Below the pieces are notes generated by a model. It had not been told where the DNA came from. It worked only from the letters and a program-made list of their open reading frames with translations, and searched no databases. Below are positions 56,146 through 64,000 of a stretch of 64,000 nucleotides of DNA, in pieces (positions within the stretch are counted from its first letter, which is position 1; each line of letters opens with the position of its first letter). Where the stretch lies: positions 1 through 64,000 of the forward strand of contig CAVZTA010000016.1 in the NCBI GenBank assembly GCA_963778025.1, given 5' to 3'. Source of the DNA: CAVZTA01 sp963778025 (GTDB lineage Bacteria; Chloroflexota; Limnocylindria; Limnocylindrales; CSP1-4). The position numbers and the translations under genes are program-made.

Positions 56146-57531
56146 TCAGTCGAGCGCGGGCGGGATGTTGTGGTTGAAGCGGAACACGTTCTCGGGGTCA
56201 TACCGCGCCTTCACGCGCTGGAGCCGGGCGAAACGCTCGTCGCCGTAGGCCGCCCGGACCGCTCGGCCGACTCGTCGGCGCTGCTGTAGTTCCCGTAGCC
56301 CGCCCCCGTGAGCGAGGCCGGCCGGATCCGGTCCACGAACCCGCGGACCCACCCGATGTGCGCGTCGTCGTCCGCGGGATCCTCCCAGATCCCCAGCGCC
56401 GAGACGTTCCAGTTCGCGGCCCGCTGGCCGAATGCCGCCCCGCCCTCGGGCTCCCGGCGGGCCTGCCCGGTGATCGCCTCCAGGAGCAGGATCGAGAATG
56501 CGCCGGGCACCGTCGTCATCGCGTCGACCGTGGCCTCGATCGTGGGCCCGTCGAGGGCGCGCACGAAGTGGCCCTTCCAGTAGTTGCGCAGGCCGAACGG
56601 CAGCAGCTCGCCCTCCTGCACGTCCAGGTAGGTCCCTGGCGTGGCGACGTATCTCACGCCGGCCAGCGCCAGGAGCGGCTCCACCAGCCGAGCGAGGGTG
56701 TCGGCGTCGCCCTGGAACAGGAGGTCGACGCGCATGAACGGCGGGACCGTCCCGGCCTCGACCTCGTTGCCGTCGGCGTCGATGGAGCTCGGCCCGTAGA
56801 CGAAGATCACCAGCTCGTCCGGCGCCGACGACGCAAGCTCGTCCGCGAGCTCGAGGCCCCGCGCGCCGTCCGGCTGGAGCGGCACCATGACCCTGCCGAT
56901 CGTGAACGGCCCGACCGGATGGAGCCGGTACGTGAACTCCGTCACGACGCCGAAGTTGCCACCGCCGCCGCGCAGGGCCCACAGCAGCTCGGGATCGCCG
57001 TCCTCGCCCGCCCGCACGATGTCGCCCGGTCGCGGTCACGACCGTCGCGCCGACGAGGTTGTCGCAGGTCAGTCCGGCGGTGCCCATCAGGAAGCCCAGC
57101 CCGCCGCCGAGGGTCAGCCCGCCGATGCCGGTGTCCCAGAACGTCCCGCCCGTCACCGCGAGTCCGTGGGCGAACGCCGCGCGGTCCACGTCCTCCCACT
57201 GGCAGCCACCGCCCGCTCGCGCCAGGCGCGCGACCGGGTCCACCGAGACGGAGCGCATCTCGCGCAGATCGACGACCAGCGACCCTTCGGCGACACAGTG
57301 GCCGGCGACGCCGTGACCGCCTCCGCGAACGGCGATGGACAGCCCCGCGTCACGGGCGGCACGGACCGCCGCGACGACATCCTCGACCGACCGACACCGC
57401 ACGAGCGCGGCCGGCCGGTGATCGATGGTCCCGTTGAAGGACCGACGAGCGTCGTCGTAGCCCTGGTCGCCGGGCTGGAGGAGATCGGCGCCCGTCGCGC
57501 GCAGCGCGTCGAGCGGATGCAGCAGCGTCAC
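56146..57531 (-). CDS. FAD-binding (berberine-bridge-type) oxidoreductase (frameshifts)
   Basis: About 463 residues. 'YDDARRSFNGTIDHRPAALV', 'GLSIAVRGGGHGVAGHCVAE' (flavin-linking His), 'GGTFWDTGIGGLTLGGGLGF', 'LTCDNLVGATVVTATG', 'LLWALRGGGGNFGVVTEFTY' and the BBE end 'VKARYDPENVFRFNHNIPP'. Breaks lie near 57025 and 56265. The position of the second (Cys) covalent link is not cysteine. It is a paralogue of the gene at 19064-20464. It probably oxidises alcohols, sugars or alkaloid-like substrates with O2. Located 20 bp downstream of the divergent intergenic end and just before the S9 gene on the same strand. Confidence 0.88.
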   Translation of the reverse strand: MTLLHPLDALRATGADLLQPGDQGYDDARRSFNGTIDHRPAALVRCRSVEDVVAAVRAARDAGLSIAVRGGGHGVAGHCVAEGSLVVDLREMRSVSVDPVARLARAGGGCQWEDVDRAAFAHGLAVTGGTFWDTGIGGLTLGGGLGFLMGTAGLTCDNLVGATVVTATGRHRAGGRGRRSRAAVGPARRRWQLRRRDGVHVPAPSGRAVHDRQGHGAAPAGRRAGPRARGRACVVGAGRAGDLRLRAELHRRRRQRGRGRDGPAVHARRPPVPGRRRHPRSAGGAAPGAGRREIRRHARDLPGRAGGRAAAVRPAQLLEGPLRARPRRAHDRGHGRRDDDGARRILDPAPGGDHRAGPPGARGRGGIRPAGRELERLGAGDLGGSRGRRRAHRVGPRVRGPDPAGLAHGGGLRELQQRRRVGRAVRAAYGDERFARLQRVKARYDPENVFRFNHNIPPALD

Positions 57532-57781
57532 CGGGTCGCCTCGATTCGGTGAGATCGGTCGATGCGCAGCCTACTCGCAGCCGTGGTCCGGCCGTCGCGT
57601 CCGTCGCTGCGGCATTCCGTCATGATGTGATGGTGCGCTGCGTCGCCGCTGACCGTCCGGCTGACCACGGCCGCCGGTCTGCCCATCGGCGGCCGATGTC
57701 CTTCCGGGCCTGCGCGACTTTGACGGTCGCGCCACACTTCGTCCCGACGCCGTCTCGCGTCACGTGGCCCGGGGAGGGACG

Positions 57782-58696
57782 ATGACCTGGCCTCGCCGAA
57801 CCGCCGCGCGCGTGCTCGCGCTCGGGCTCGCCTTCGTCCTCGCGGCCTGCGGCGGCAGCAGCCCGACCGCGACCCCGTCGGCAAGCGCTCCGAGCGGGAC
57901 CCCGCCACCGGCGACGCCGCCCGCCTCGACGTCGGCGCCCGCGTCCGGCCCGACCGCGAGCAGCGGCGATGTCCTCGCCCCCGACACCATCGCGCTCGTC
58001 GCCACGAACGACCTGCGCGTGCGGACGAAGGCGGGCACGAAGGGCAAGGTCCAGAAGGGGCGGCTCGACACCGGGGTCCTCGTCTACGTCATCGACGGCC
58101 CCGTCGAGGCCGACGGATACCACTGGTATCACGTCGAGCCGTTCGGGCCGGGCGACGCGGCCGCCGCACTGCCATCCGGCTGGGTCGCGGCCGCCGATCG
58201 CGACGGCACGCCGTGGCTCCAGGCCGCGACCATCCCCTGCCCCAGCCTGCCGGTCGACGCGCCGGGTCTCCAGGCACTGGGGCCACACGCGGCGCTCGCA
58301 TGCTTCGGCTCGCAGACGCTCACCTTCCCTGCCCGGCTCGTGGTCCCGGAAGGGATGTGCGGTTCCGATCCGCCGCTCGAGCGCACGCCCGATTGGCTCG
58401 ATCCGTGCTCCAACGGCGATCTCCAGCTGGTCGCGGCCGAGCACCCGTCCGAGGAGGAGGCCGGCCTGTCCATCGCCGTGGACCCGACGTTCTCCATCCC
58501 GGAGGCGCTGCTCGCCCCGACGACGTCGCTCGCCACGGCGCCGCTCCTGGATGTGAGCGGCCGCTATGACCACCCGGCGGCGCGGACCTGTGCCCCGACG
58601 GACCCGAAGGGCGTGGACGCCACGACCAAGGCCGAGATCCAGCTCGGCTGCCGGCTGCAGTTCGTGGTGACGAGCGCGACGCCGCTAGCGGGCTGA
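57782..58696 (+). CDS. Lipoprotein with SH3-like region, function unknown
   Basis: A 304-residue lipoprotein. 'ALGLAFVLAACGG' is the lipobox (Cys23), followed by a Pro/Thr/Ala/Ser linker (residues 25-65). An SH3b-like stretch comes next, 'LVATNDLRVRTKAGTKGKVQ' plus 'GVLVYVIDGPVEADGYHWYH', then a Cys-rich C-terminal domain ('CPSLPVDAPG', 'LACFGSQT', 'GMCGSDPP', 'DPCSNGDL'). It probably binds the cell wall or extracellular polymers. GGGAGGG precedes the ATG; its end overlaps the convergent nucleotidyltransferase gene by 12 nt. The 250-bp upstream gap holds no gene and should carry divergent promoters. Confidence 0.8.
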   Translation: MTWPRRTAARVLALGLAFVLAACGGSSPTATPSASAPSGTPPPATPPASTSAPASGPTASSGDVLAPDTIALVATNDLRVRTKAGTKGKVQKGRLDTGVLVYVIDGPVEADGYHWYHVEPFGPGDAAAALPSGWVAAADRDGTPWLQAATIPCPSLPVDAPGLQALGPHAALACFGSQTLTFPARLVVPEGMCGSDPPLERTPDWLDPCSNGDLQLVAAEHPSEEEAGLSIAVDPTFSIPEALLAPTTSLATAPLLDVSGRYDHPAARTCAPTDPKGVDATTKAEIQLGCRLQFVVTSATPLAG

Positions 58697-59573
58697 CGCC
58701 GCCTCGCTCGCGACCCCGATGCGCGCGACGAGCGTCCGGGCGAGCGCGTCGACCCGGGTGTCATCGGGTGACCACGTCTCGTCGACCGCGCCGCGATACC
58801 CGTCCCGGGCGAGTGCGAGAAGCTCGCGATCGGTCCCGCCCAGGCGCTCGGCGGCCCACTCCGCCGCTTCGTCCTTGGGCAGGAAGCCACCCGTCGCGAG
58901 CGGTGCTCCAGATCCTCGCGAGCGTGAGCAGCACGTTGCGCGTGTCCGTCGGCAGGTCGTCGAGGAGGGAGGGCACGCTGTCCACCATCGCCTGTCGCAG
59001 GTCCGCGACCGGCACGTCCGGCAGGAGCTCCGCCGCGGTCGGCCCGACGAGCGCGCGACCCTCGAGGCGGACCTGCGCGATGAGCGTGGCGAGGTCCGGG
59101 TTCGGGTTCGTCCACGGCTCGAGGTCGCCGGCTTCGTATTCCCGTCGCCACCAGTCGCCGTAGACGAGGTCCTGGCGCGGCGGATAGCGCCACGGGACGA
59201 CGTCGCTGCGGACGACCAGCGTGACCTCCAGCGAGCGCGCCCCCGGCTCGGGATGGCCGCGTCGCGAAAGGGTCAGCAGGCGCCGCAGGATCGTGGCGCG
59301 TTCATCGCGGGTGGTGCGCCTCGCGAGCACGCCGAACAGGTCGAGATCGCTGCGCGGCTTCAGACCGCCCGCGACCGCCGACCCGTACAGCGACACGCCC
59401 ACGACCGCATCGCCGAGCACGTCTTCGAGGAGCGCCACCGCCGCGCCGATCTGGCGCCGGTCGAGGTCGCTGAGCGCGGCCGGGAGGGCGCCGGTCAACG
59501 CTCCGGCTCCAGCTCGGCAGTCGTCCGCGGTGACGACGAGCCGGAGCTGGCGGACACCACCGCCCGGCGTCAC
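58685..59573 (-). CDS. AadA-like aminoglycoside nucleotidyltransferase family protein (one frameshift)
   Basis: About 295 residues. 'VVGVSLYGSAVAGGLKPRSD' followed by 'LDLF' is the nucleotidyltransferase GSxxxG...DxD active site, 'ATLIAQVRLEGRALVGPTAA' the middle helix, and, after a break near 58905, 'GGFLPKDEAAEWAAERL' the C-terminal AadA-type helical domain, ending at 58685. Family members adenylylate streptomycin or spectinomycin. It is divergent from clinical AadA, so the substrate is inferred. The GTG start overlaps the VOC stop (GTGA). Confidence 0.8.
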
Positions 59574-59959
59574 ACCCCGGGTCGCTGGACGAGGTAGAGC
59601 GTGTTGCCGTCAGGGTCCCGGAACGTGAACATCGGCACCGGCTCCGCGAGGAACTCGCCGACCTCCACGCCGGCGGCGGCGAGCGCCGCGTGGTCGGCCG
59701 CCGCATCGTCGGTCGAGAGCCGGATGTGCGTGTCGACACCGACGGGAAGGTCGGGCGTCACCGGGAGCAACGCGACCGACGTCGACGCGCCGACCGGCGC
59801 GACCTCGATCCAGCGCAGTCCCGGCGCGAATTCGGCATCCATGCGCGTCTGGAAGCCGAGCGTGCCGCCGTAGAACGCCAGCGCCCGTCCCTGGTCGGTG
59901 ACCGGGATGCCGACGGTCCCGACGCCCGTGATCCGCGTGGTCGCCTGTGCCTGGGTCAT
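59570..59959 (-). CDS. VOC family protein
   Basis: A 129-residue VOC protein. 'GTVGIPVTDQGRALAFYGGT' plus 'LGFQTRMDAEFAPGLRWIEV' is module one, 'THIRLSTDDAAADHAALAAA' and 'MFTFRDPDGNTLYLVQRPGV' module two with the late Glu/His-type metal strand. ATG 59959 is chosen over an earlier Met because it directly precedes the conserved start. Translationally coupled to the AadA-like gene downstream, so a joint drug-modification role is conceivable. Confidence 0.87.
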   Translation of the reverse strand: MTQAQATTRITGVGTVGIPVTDQGRALAFYGGTLGFQTRMDAEFAPGLRWIEVAPVGASTSVALLPVTPDLPVGVDTHIRLSTDDAAADHAALAAAGVEVGEFLAEPVPMFTFRDPDGNTLYLVQRPGV

Positions 59960-60108
59960 GTCAAGGTCACCTCGCATGCGTGCTGCCCATGAGACACCCG
60001 CGGCAAGCGAAAGTCATCGCATCGACCCTCGCGGTGCGAGAATGACCGTCCATCGCGAGGCTTGGCCCCATCCGCCGGGCCTCGGGCCCACGTCAGCGAG
60101 GAGCCGTC

Positions 60109-60885
60109 ATGACGGACGCTGCCATCGCCACCACCGACAAGCCGGTCTGGGCCGATCTGTCGACCCCCGATCCCGCCGCGGCGCGGGAGTTCTACGCGAA
60201 CGTCTTCCCCTGGCAGATCGAGGTGAACCCCGACCCGCAGTACGGCGGCTACGGCCTGGCGAAGGTCGGCGGCCACGATGCCGCGGGGATCGGTGGCACG
60301 CAGTCGCCCGACCAGCCGGCCGCGTGGTCGGTGTACATCGGCAGCGACGATGTCGATGCGCTGGCGCAGCGTGTCGCGGGCGCCGGCGGCACGGTGGTCG
60401 CCCCGCCATTCCCGGTCGGCGACCAGGGACGCATGGCCGTGTTCCAGGACCCGACGGGCGCGTTCATCTCCGCGTGGGAGGCCGACCAGATGCCGGGCGC
60501 CCAGGCCTCTGGCAGCGGGACGTTCGGCTGGGCGGAGCTCAACGATCGCGACGTCGAGGCGGCCCTCACGTTCTACCAGCAGGTCTTCGGCTGGGCGCCG
60601 CGCCACTCCGGCGAGGGCGCGCAGCGCTATACGGAGTTCCAGCTGGGCGGCCACAGCATCGCGGGCGCGGTCGGGATGAACCCGATGGTCCCCGACGGCG
60701 TGCCCAATCACTGGCTGGTGTACTTCGGGGTCGACGACGTCGACGCGACGCATCGCGCGGCGCTGGACGCGGGTGCGACGGAGATGCTCGCACCGGCGGA
60801 CTTCAACGGCGGGCGGTTCGCCATCCTGGGCGATCCCCAGGGCGCGGCGTTCGGGCTGCTCCGTCTCGCCGACCGGCAGGGCTGA
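60109..60885 (+). CDS. VOC family protein, tandem two-domain
   Basis: A 258-residue protein with two full VOC modules. The first starts 'PVWADLSTPDPAAAREFYAN' and 'FPWQIEVNPDPQYGGYGLAK'. The second starts 'TFGWAELNDRDVEAALTFYQ' and 'FGWAPRHSGEGAQRYTEFQL' and ends 'RFAILGDPQGAAFGLLRL'. This is the usual form of actinobacterial glyoxalase-like proteins of unknown substrate. GAGGAG precedes the ATG. The DUF1684 gene follows 7 bp later. Confidence 0.9.
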   Translation: MTDAAIATTDKPVWADLSTPDPAAAREFYANVFPWQIEVNPDPQYGGYGLAKVGGHDAAGIGGTQSPDQPAAWSVYIGSDDVDALAQRVAGAGGTVVAPPFPVGDQGRMAVFQDPTGAFISAWEADQMPGAQASGSGTFGWAELNDRDVEAALTFYQQVFGWAPRHSGEGAQRYTEFQLGGHSIAGAVGMNPMVPDGVPNHWLVYFGVDDVDATHRAALDAGATEMLAPADFNGGRFAILGDPQGAAFGLLRLADRQG

Positions 60886-60892
60886 GGCGACG

Positions 60893-61507
60893 ATGACCGA
60901 ACCCGGGGAGCACGAGCACCACGACGAGCACGAGCACGAGCATCACCACCACGAGCACGTCTCGTACCCGGACGCGGTCCAGCTGTTCCGTGACGACAAG
61001 GACGCGTTCTTCCGGACGCATCCGCGGAGCCCGGTGCCCGAGGCGGAGCGTGCGTCGTTCACCGGCATCCCGTACTACCCGGTGGACGAGGACCTGCGGT
61101 TCGACGACCTCCGGCTGGAGCGGTATGACGGGAACGAGCCCGTGTTCTTCCAGATCCCGACGAGCGACGGGAAGCTCCGGCCGGCGGAGCGCGCGGGCGT
61201 GTTCCGGTTCCCGCTGGGCGACCAGAAGGGAGCGCTGACCGCCTACCGCTTCGAGGGGCAGCCGCCGGACGACGGTTCGGTGTTCGTGCCGTTCCTCGAC
61301 GCGACGTCCGGCACCGAGACCTACGGCGCCGGACGGTACCTCGATGTCGAGCCGGACGAGGACGGGTCGTACTCGCTCGACTTCAACCTCGCCTACCACC
61401 CGTCGTGCGTCTACGACCCGCGCTACTCGTGCCCGCTGACGCCGGCCGAGAACCGCCTGCCGGTGCGCGTGGAGGCCGGCGAGCGGCTCGGGCCCGAGCA
61501 CGCCTGA
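60893..61507 (+). CDS. DUF1684 protein with histidine-rich N-terminus
   Basis: A 204-residue protein. Residues 7-22 hold ten histidines alternating with Glu and Asp, a metal-binding-type tail. The DUF1684 domain follows: 'AVQLFRDDKDAFFRTHPRSP', 'YPVDEDLRFDDLRLERYDG', 'FVPFLDATSGTETYGAGRYL' and 'NLAYHPSCVYDPRYSCPLTP'. DUF1684 members are conserved metal-site-like proteins of unknown function. It is cotranscribed with the VOC gene (7-bp gap). The frame is intact. Confidence 0.88.
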   Translation: MTEPGEHEHHDEHEHEHHHHEHVSYPDAVQLFRDDKDAFFRTHPRSPVPEAERASFTGIPYYPVDEDLRFDDLRLERYDGNEPVFFQIPTSDGKLRPAERAGVFRFPLGDQKGALTAYRFEGQPPDDGSVFVPFLDATSGTETYGAGRYLDVEPDEDGSYSLDFNLAYHPSCVYDPRYSCPLTPAENRLPVRVEAGERLGPEHA

Positions 61508-61552
61508 CGCCGACATACGCCCCCGGCGTACCGTGACGCCGGAGGTGCTCGG

Positions 61553-61942
61553 GTGACGATCCGTTCGGCGATGCGGACGGTGTTCCTCGCGATCTCGCTC
61601 CTGCTGATCGCGGGGCTCATCGGACAGGTGTTCCTCGCGGGCCTGGGCGTCTTCGATTCCCCGGCGCGGTTCGCGACGCACCGCGACTTCGGCTACACGC
61701 TCTCGATCCTGCCGTTCGCGCTCGTCGTCGTGGGCCTGATCGGGCGGGTCGGTCGTCGACAGGTGGGTCTCGCGGCGCTGATCTTCCTGCTGTTCGTCGT
61801 CCAGTCGCTGCTCGTCGCGATGCGCGAGGACATGCCGATGGTCGCCGCGCTCCATCCGCTGAACGGCTTCCTGATCCTGTTCCTGTCGATCGTCCTCGCG
61901 CGTGATGCGTGGCTCGCCCGCCAGGCACCCGCCACCGCCTGA
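61553..61942 (+). CDS. DUF6220 family membrane protein
   Basis: A 129-residue, four-helix membrane protein: 'VFLAISLLLIAGLIGQVFLA', 'ATHRDFGYTLSILPFALVVV', 'VGLAALIFLLFVVQSLLVAM' and 'ALHPLNGFLILFLSIVLARD'. The histidines in 'FATHRDFGY' and 'ALHPLNGF' are family hallmarks and could bind heme; the role is unknown. GTG start with GGAGG upstream. A GC inverted repeat (about 61951-61983) follows, overlapping the end of the convergent methyltransferase. Confidence 0.82.
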   Translation: MTIRSAMRTVFLAISLLLIAGLIGQVFLAGLGVFDSPARFATHRDFGYTLSILPFALVVVGLIGRVGRRQVGLAALIFLLFVVQSLLVAMREDMPMVAALHPLNGFLILFLSIVLARDAWLARQAPATA

Positions 61943-61965
61943 CCGACGCGATCGCAGCCCGAGCG

Positions 61966-62623
61966 CTACGCCCGGGCGATCGTGCCCCAGATGAACGGGT
62001 CACGCCGGGTCAGCCGAGCGGTCCAGCCGAGGTCGCGGAGCACCGCCGTCAGCTCGTCGACGTCCCACAGGATCTTCACGATCCGGAAGCGCCGACCGTC
62101 GTTGAGCGTGCGCATCACGACCTCCGGCGCCGCGGTCGCCTCCTCGGACCACACGCCGTGGGGCGCCTCGTCGAACAGGAAGAACCGGCCGTCCGGCCGC
62201 AGCATCGCGCCGACCGACGCCCAGAAGGCACCGAAGCGCTCGCGTGGGATGTGCGACAGCAGCGCGGCCGCGACCACGAGGTCGGCGGGCTCCGCCGGAC
62301 GCCACGTGAAGACATCCGCGACGGTGTAGCGGACGTTCGCCGCCCGCGAGCTTCCGCGGTTGAGCTCGAGGCACCTCGGGCGACGTGTCGACCGCCTCGA
62401 CTTCGTCGGCGATCGCCGGCCACGAGCTCCGTGAACTGGCCGGTCCCCGCGCCGAGCTCGATCGCCCGGCGTACCGGCCCGAGGGACCGGAGCTCAGCGT
62501 GGGCGAGCGCGGCGATCTGCGGCGTACGGGTCGCCCTCGGGACTGGCTCGTGGCGTCGTATTCCGGTGCCCGTTCCCGGTAGTACCGGACCTGCTCCGCG
62601 AGGAGCGCGTCGACGTCGCTCAT
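61966..62623 (-). CDS. SAM-dependent methyltransferase (frameshifts)
   Basis: About 217 residues. Start 'DVDALLAEQVRYYRERAPEY'; motif I 'RAIELGAGTGQFTELVA' in the second frame; then 'RYTVADVFTWRPAEPADLVV', 'ALLSHIPRERFGAFWASVGA', 'MLRPDGRFFLFDEAPHGVW' and the end 'DPFIWGTIARA'. Breaks lie in the 62350-62560 region. The ATG overlaps the stop of the other methyltransferase (ATGA). The substrate is unknown; 'EQVRYYRERAPEYD' starts are typical of small-molecule methyltransferases. Confidence 0.8.
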
Positions 62624-63374
62624 GGGCGACGCCAGGCCGGTCGCGTCACGAACACCGCCCAGCCAAGGTAGCGGCGGCCCCAGCGCAGATACGCCTCGCG
62701 CCAGTGGTCGAGCGCATCGCGGATCTCGGTGTGCATCGCGTCGTCCGGATTCGCGCGCAGCCAGCGGTCCATCGCCCGCCACTGTCCCGCCTCATAGCGA
62801 TCCCAGTCGTCCCCGCTGGCGACGACGAGCTCGATGAGCTCGAGACCGGCACTCGCCAGCCGGCCCTGCGTCCCAGCGAGCGACACGAAGTCGCCCGGCT
62901 GCATCCGCCACGCGGCGAGGGCCTCGGCGGGCGGTGGCTCGATCCAATAGGGCTCCCCGATGAGGATCCGGCCGTCGTCGTGGATCGCGCGCCGCAGGAG
63001 CGCCGCGGTCCCCTCGAGCCCGCCGCCGATCCAGGTGGCGCCGAGACAGGACGCCACGTCGAAGGCGCCGGGCTCTGCGGCGTACGCACCGGCATCGCCC
63101 TGGATGAACGTGACCCGCGACGCGACGCCCAGCTCCGCCGCGCGCGCCCGCGCGGCGGCGAGGAACACCTCGCTGAGGTCCACGCCCGTGCCCGACGCGC
63201 CGAACCACTCGGCCCACCGGCACAGCAGCTCGCCCTTGCCGCACGCGAGGTCGAGGACGCGCGTCCCGTCGCCTCGACGTCGGCGAGCTCACCGATCAGC
63301 CGCAGCTTCGACTCGCTGAACGGGTCGAGGATGCGATGGTCGGCCTCGGAGATCTCGTGCTGCCGCAGGCTCAC
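62620..63374 (-). CDS. SAM-dependent methyltransferase (one frameshift)
   Basis: About 250 residues. 'SLRQHEISEADHRILDPFSE' opens; the break near 63270 falls at motif I ('VLDLACGKGELLCRWAEW'). Then come 'SGTGVDLSEVFLAAARARAA', 'VTFIQGDAGAYAAEPGAFDV', 'DGRILIGEPYWIEPPPAEAL' and 'DALDHWREAYLRWGRRYLGW'. This pattern matches methyltransferases annotated as SmtA/UbiE-like in soil bacteria. It heads a coupled pair with the gene at 61966. Confidence 0.83.
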
Positions 63375-63391
63375 GCGTGGATGATGCGCCG

Positions 63392-63815
63392 ATGAGCCGC
63401 CCCGACGCGACCTCGCACCCGCCCACTCGCCTGGCGTGGATCCGTCCGTTCACGACGCATGTCTTCAACCGGCTCATCCGGCCGCTCGCGCCTCGGCTGC
63501 CGCTGCTCGGCGTGCTGACGTATCGCGGCCGGACCTCGGGCCGCACGTATCACACGCCGCTCAACGTCTTCCGCCGGGGCGACCACTACGTCTTCGCGCT
63601 GACGTACGGCGGCGAGGTCCAGTGGGTCAAGAACGTCCTCAGCGCGGGCGAAGCCGAGCTCCGTACGCGCGGTCGGGACGTCCACCTCGTGGAGCCGGAG
63701 CGGTATCGGGATGCCGCCCGCGGGGACATGCCGCCGGTGATCCGGCAGCTCCTCGGCGTGATGCGGGTGAGCGAGTTCCTGCGGATGCGGATCGACGACG
63801 CCGCCCGAACGCTGA
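63392..63815 (+). CDS. Deazaflavin-dependent nitroreductase family protein (frame disturbed at its end)
   Basis: About 140 residues. 'TTHVFNRLIRPLAPRLPLLG', 'VLTYRGRTSGRTYHTPLNVF', 'HYVFALTYGGEVQWVKNVLS' and 'IRQLLGVMRVSEFLRMRI' match the F420/FMN-type DDN-like subgroup, which usually stops just after that point. In the given sequence the frame has no stop before the window end; a 1-nt shift near 63800 would give a stop at 63813-63815. ATG 63392 is 17 bp from the divergent methyltransferase start. Confidence 0.75.
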
Positions 63816-63827
63816 GGCCGCGCTACG

Positions 63828-64000
63828 TCAGCCGCGCGTTCGACGAGGCGAATGACGGGGATGAGTCGGCCCGACTGCGCGGGATACGCCGCGAAGTTGG
63901 GCAGCAGCGCGACATGCGCGTCCCACAGGCGGTCGCGCTCGGGGCCCTCGCGGATCACCTCCGCCCGGACCGGGACCGTGCGGGTCGCCCAGCTCGATCT
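63828..64000 (-). CDS. Deazaflavin-dependent nitroreductase family protein, C-terminal part (cut by window edge)
   Basis: Minus-strand frame reading 'VRAEVIREGPERDRLWDAHV', 'ALLPNFAAYPAQSGRLIPVI', then 'RLVERA'. This is the typical C-terminus of DDN-type proteins (RLW helix, PxYxxYQxxTxRxIPV), as in the protein at 109-603. The stop is probably at 63828-63830 after a 1-nt shift; another shift near 63965 joins an upstream 'IELGD' piece. The N-terminus lies beyond base 64000. Confidence 0.6.
   Translation of the reverse strand, partial: IELGDPHGPGPGGGDPRGPRARPPVGRACRAAAQLRGVSRAVGPTHPRHSPRRTRG

Noticed and set aside
1..64000. Programmed frameshifting as the cause of the many frame breaks
   Set aside because: Breaks occur in unrelated families with no shared slippery site and no downstream structure; sequence error is simpler.
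1..64000. tRNA, rRNA, insertion sequence or phage genes
   Set aside because: No T-loop-like GGTTCGAAT segments with acceptor pairing, no rRNA blocks, and no transposase or integrase motifs were found by reading.

Overview
This is a gene-dense stretch (about 70% G+C by eye) of a bacterial chromosome. GTG and TTG starts are common, Shine-Dalgarno sites are clear, and many adjacent genes overlap by ATGA, GTGA or TGATG. The gene content best fits an uncultivated Chloroflexota lineage (for example Limnocylindria-like soil or freshwater groups). Pointers are two or three deazaflavin (F420)-type nitroreductases, several class III cyclases including one fused to an alpha/beta hydrolase, a collagen-like surface protein, DUF3072 and DUF4386. 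An actinobacterium is the main alternative. I see no rRNA, tRNA, transposase, phage gene or CRISPR array.

A caution applies throughout. About half of the larger genes change reading frame once or more while the protein homology continues straight across the break. I count roughly 45 such breaks, spread evenly. This looks like uncorrected indels from long-read or metagenomic assembly, not mass pseudogenisation. I annotate each such gene as one CDS over its full span and name the break.

Layout. 0.1-2.2 kb: a four-gene minus-strand operon (small protein, secreted protein, DUF4386 membrane protein, deazaflavin nitroreductase). 2.4-9.6 kb: a carbohydrate ABC importer (two permeases plus a divergent Tat/lipoprotein binding protein), with a MalT-like LuxR regulator translationally coupled to the permeases, then an MFS exporter. 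9.7-18.8 kb: amidohydrolase, GH25 lysozyme, VOC proteins, a cyclic-nucleotide-binding protein, FAD monooxygenase, PLP decarboxylase. 19-28.5 kb: berberine-bridge-type oxidoreductase, DinB proteins, a TetM/OtrA-like ribosomal protection GTPase, a collagen-like secreted protein, two alpha/beta hydrolases.

28.5-34.4 kb: a secreted protein, then an HTH regulator with a nuclease-like C-terminal domain bracketed by three copies of a ~230-bp repeat (the most unusual locus here), then a UbiB/AarF kinase between two DUF1269 membrane proteins. 34.4-48.7 kb: transporters (one an MFS carrying a C-terminal cNMP-binding domain), glycolipid-binding protein, secreted amidase, quinone oxidoreductase, a class III cyclase, TolB-like lipoprotein, methyltransferase, and a von Willebrand A/fibronectin III surface protein. 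48.8-54.2 kb: a DHFR/RibD-like domain fused to a class III cyclase, an alpha/beta hydrolase fused to a class III cyclase, and a divergent ArsR-SRPBCC pair with two palindromic operators. 54.3-64 kb: S9 peptidase, a second berberine-bridge oxidoreductase, lipoprotein, AadA-like nucleotidyltransferase, VOC proteins, DUF1684, DUF6220, two coupled methyltransferases and two convergent deazaflavin nitroreductases, the last cut by the window edge.

Taken together, the window combines nutrient uptake (sugar ABC system, secreted amidase and lysozyme), detoxification or resistance (VOC, DinB/ClbS, RPP GTPase, AadA-like, EamA and MFS transporters, F420-type reductases) and an apparent cyclic-nucleotide circuit (three cyclases, two cNMP-binding proteins).
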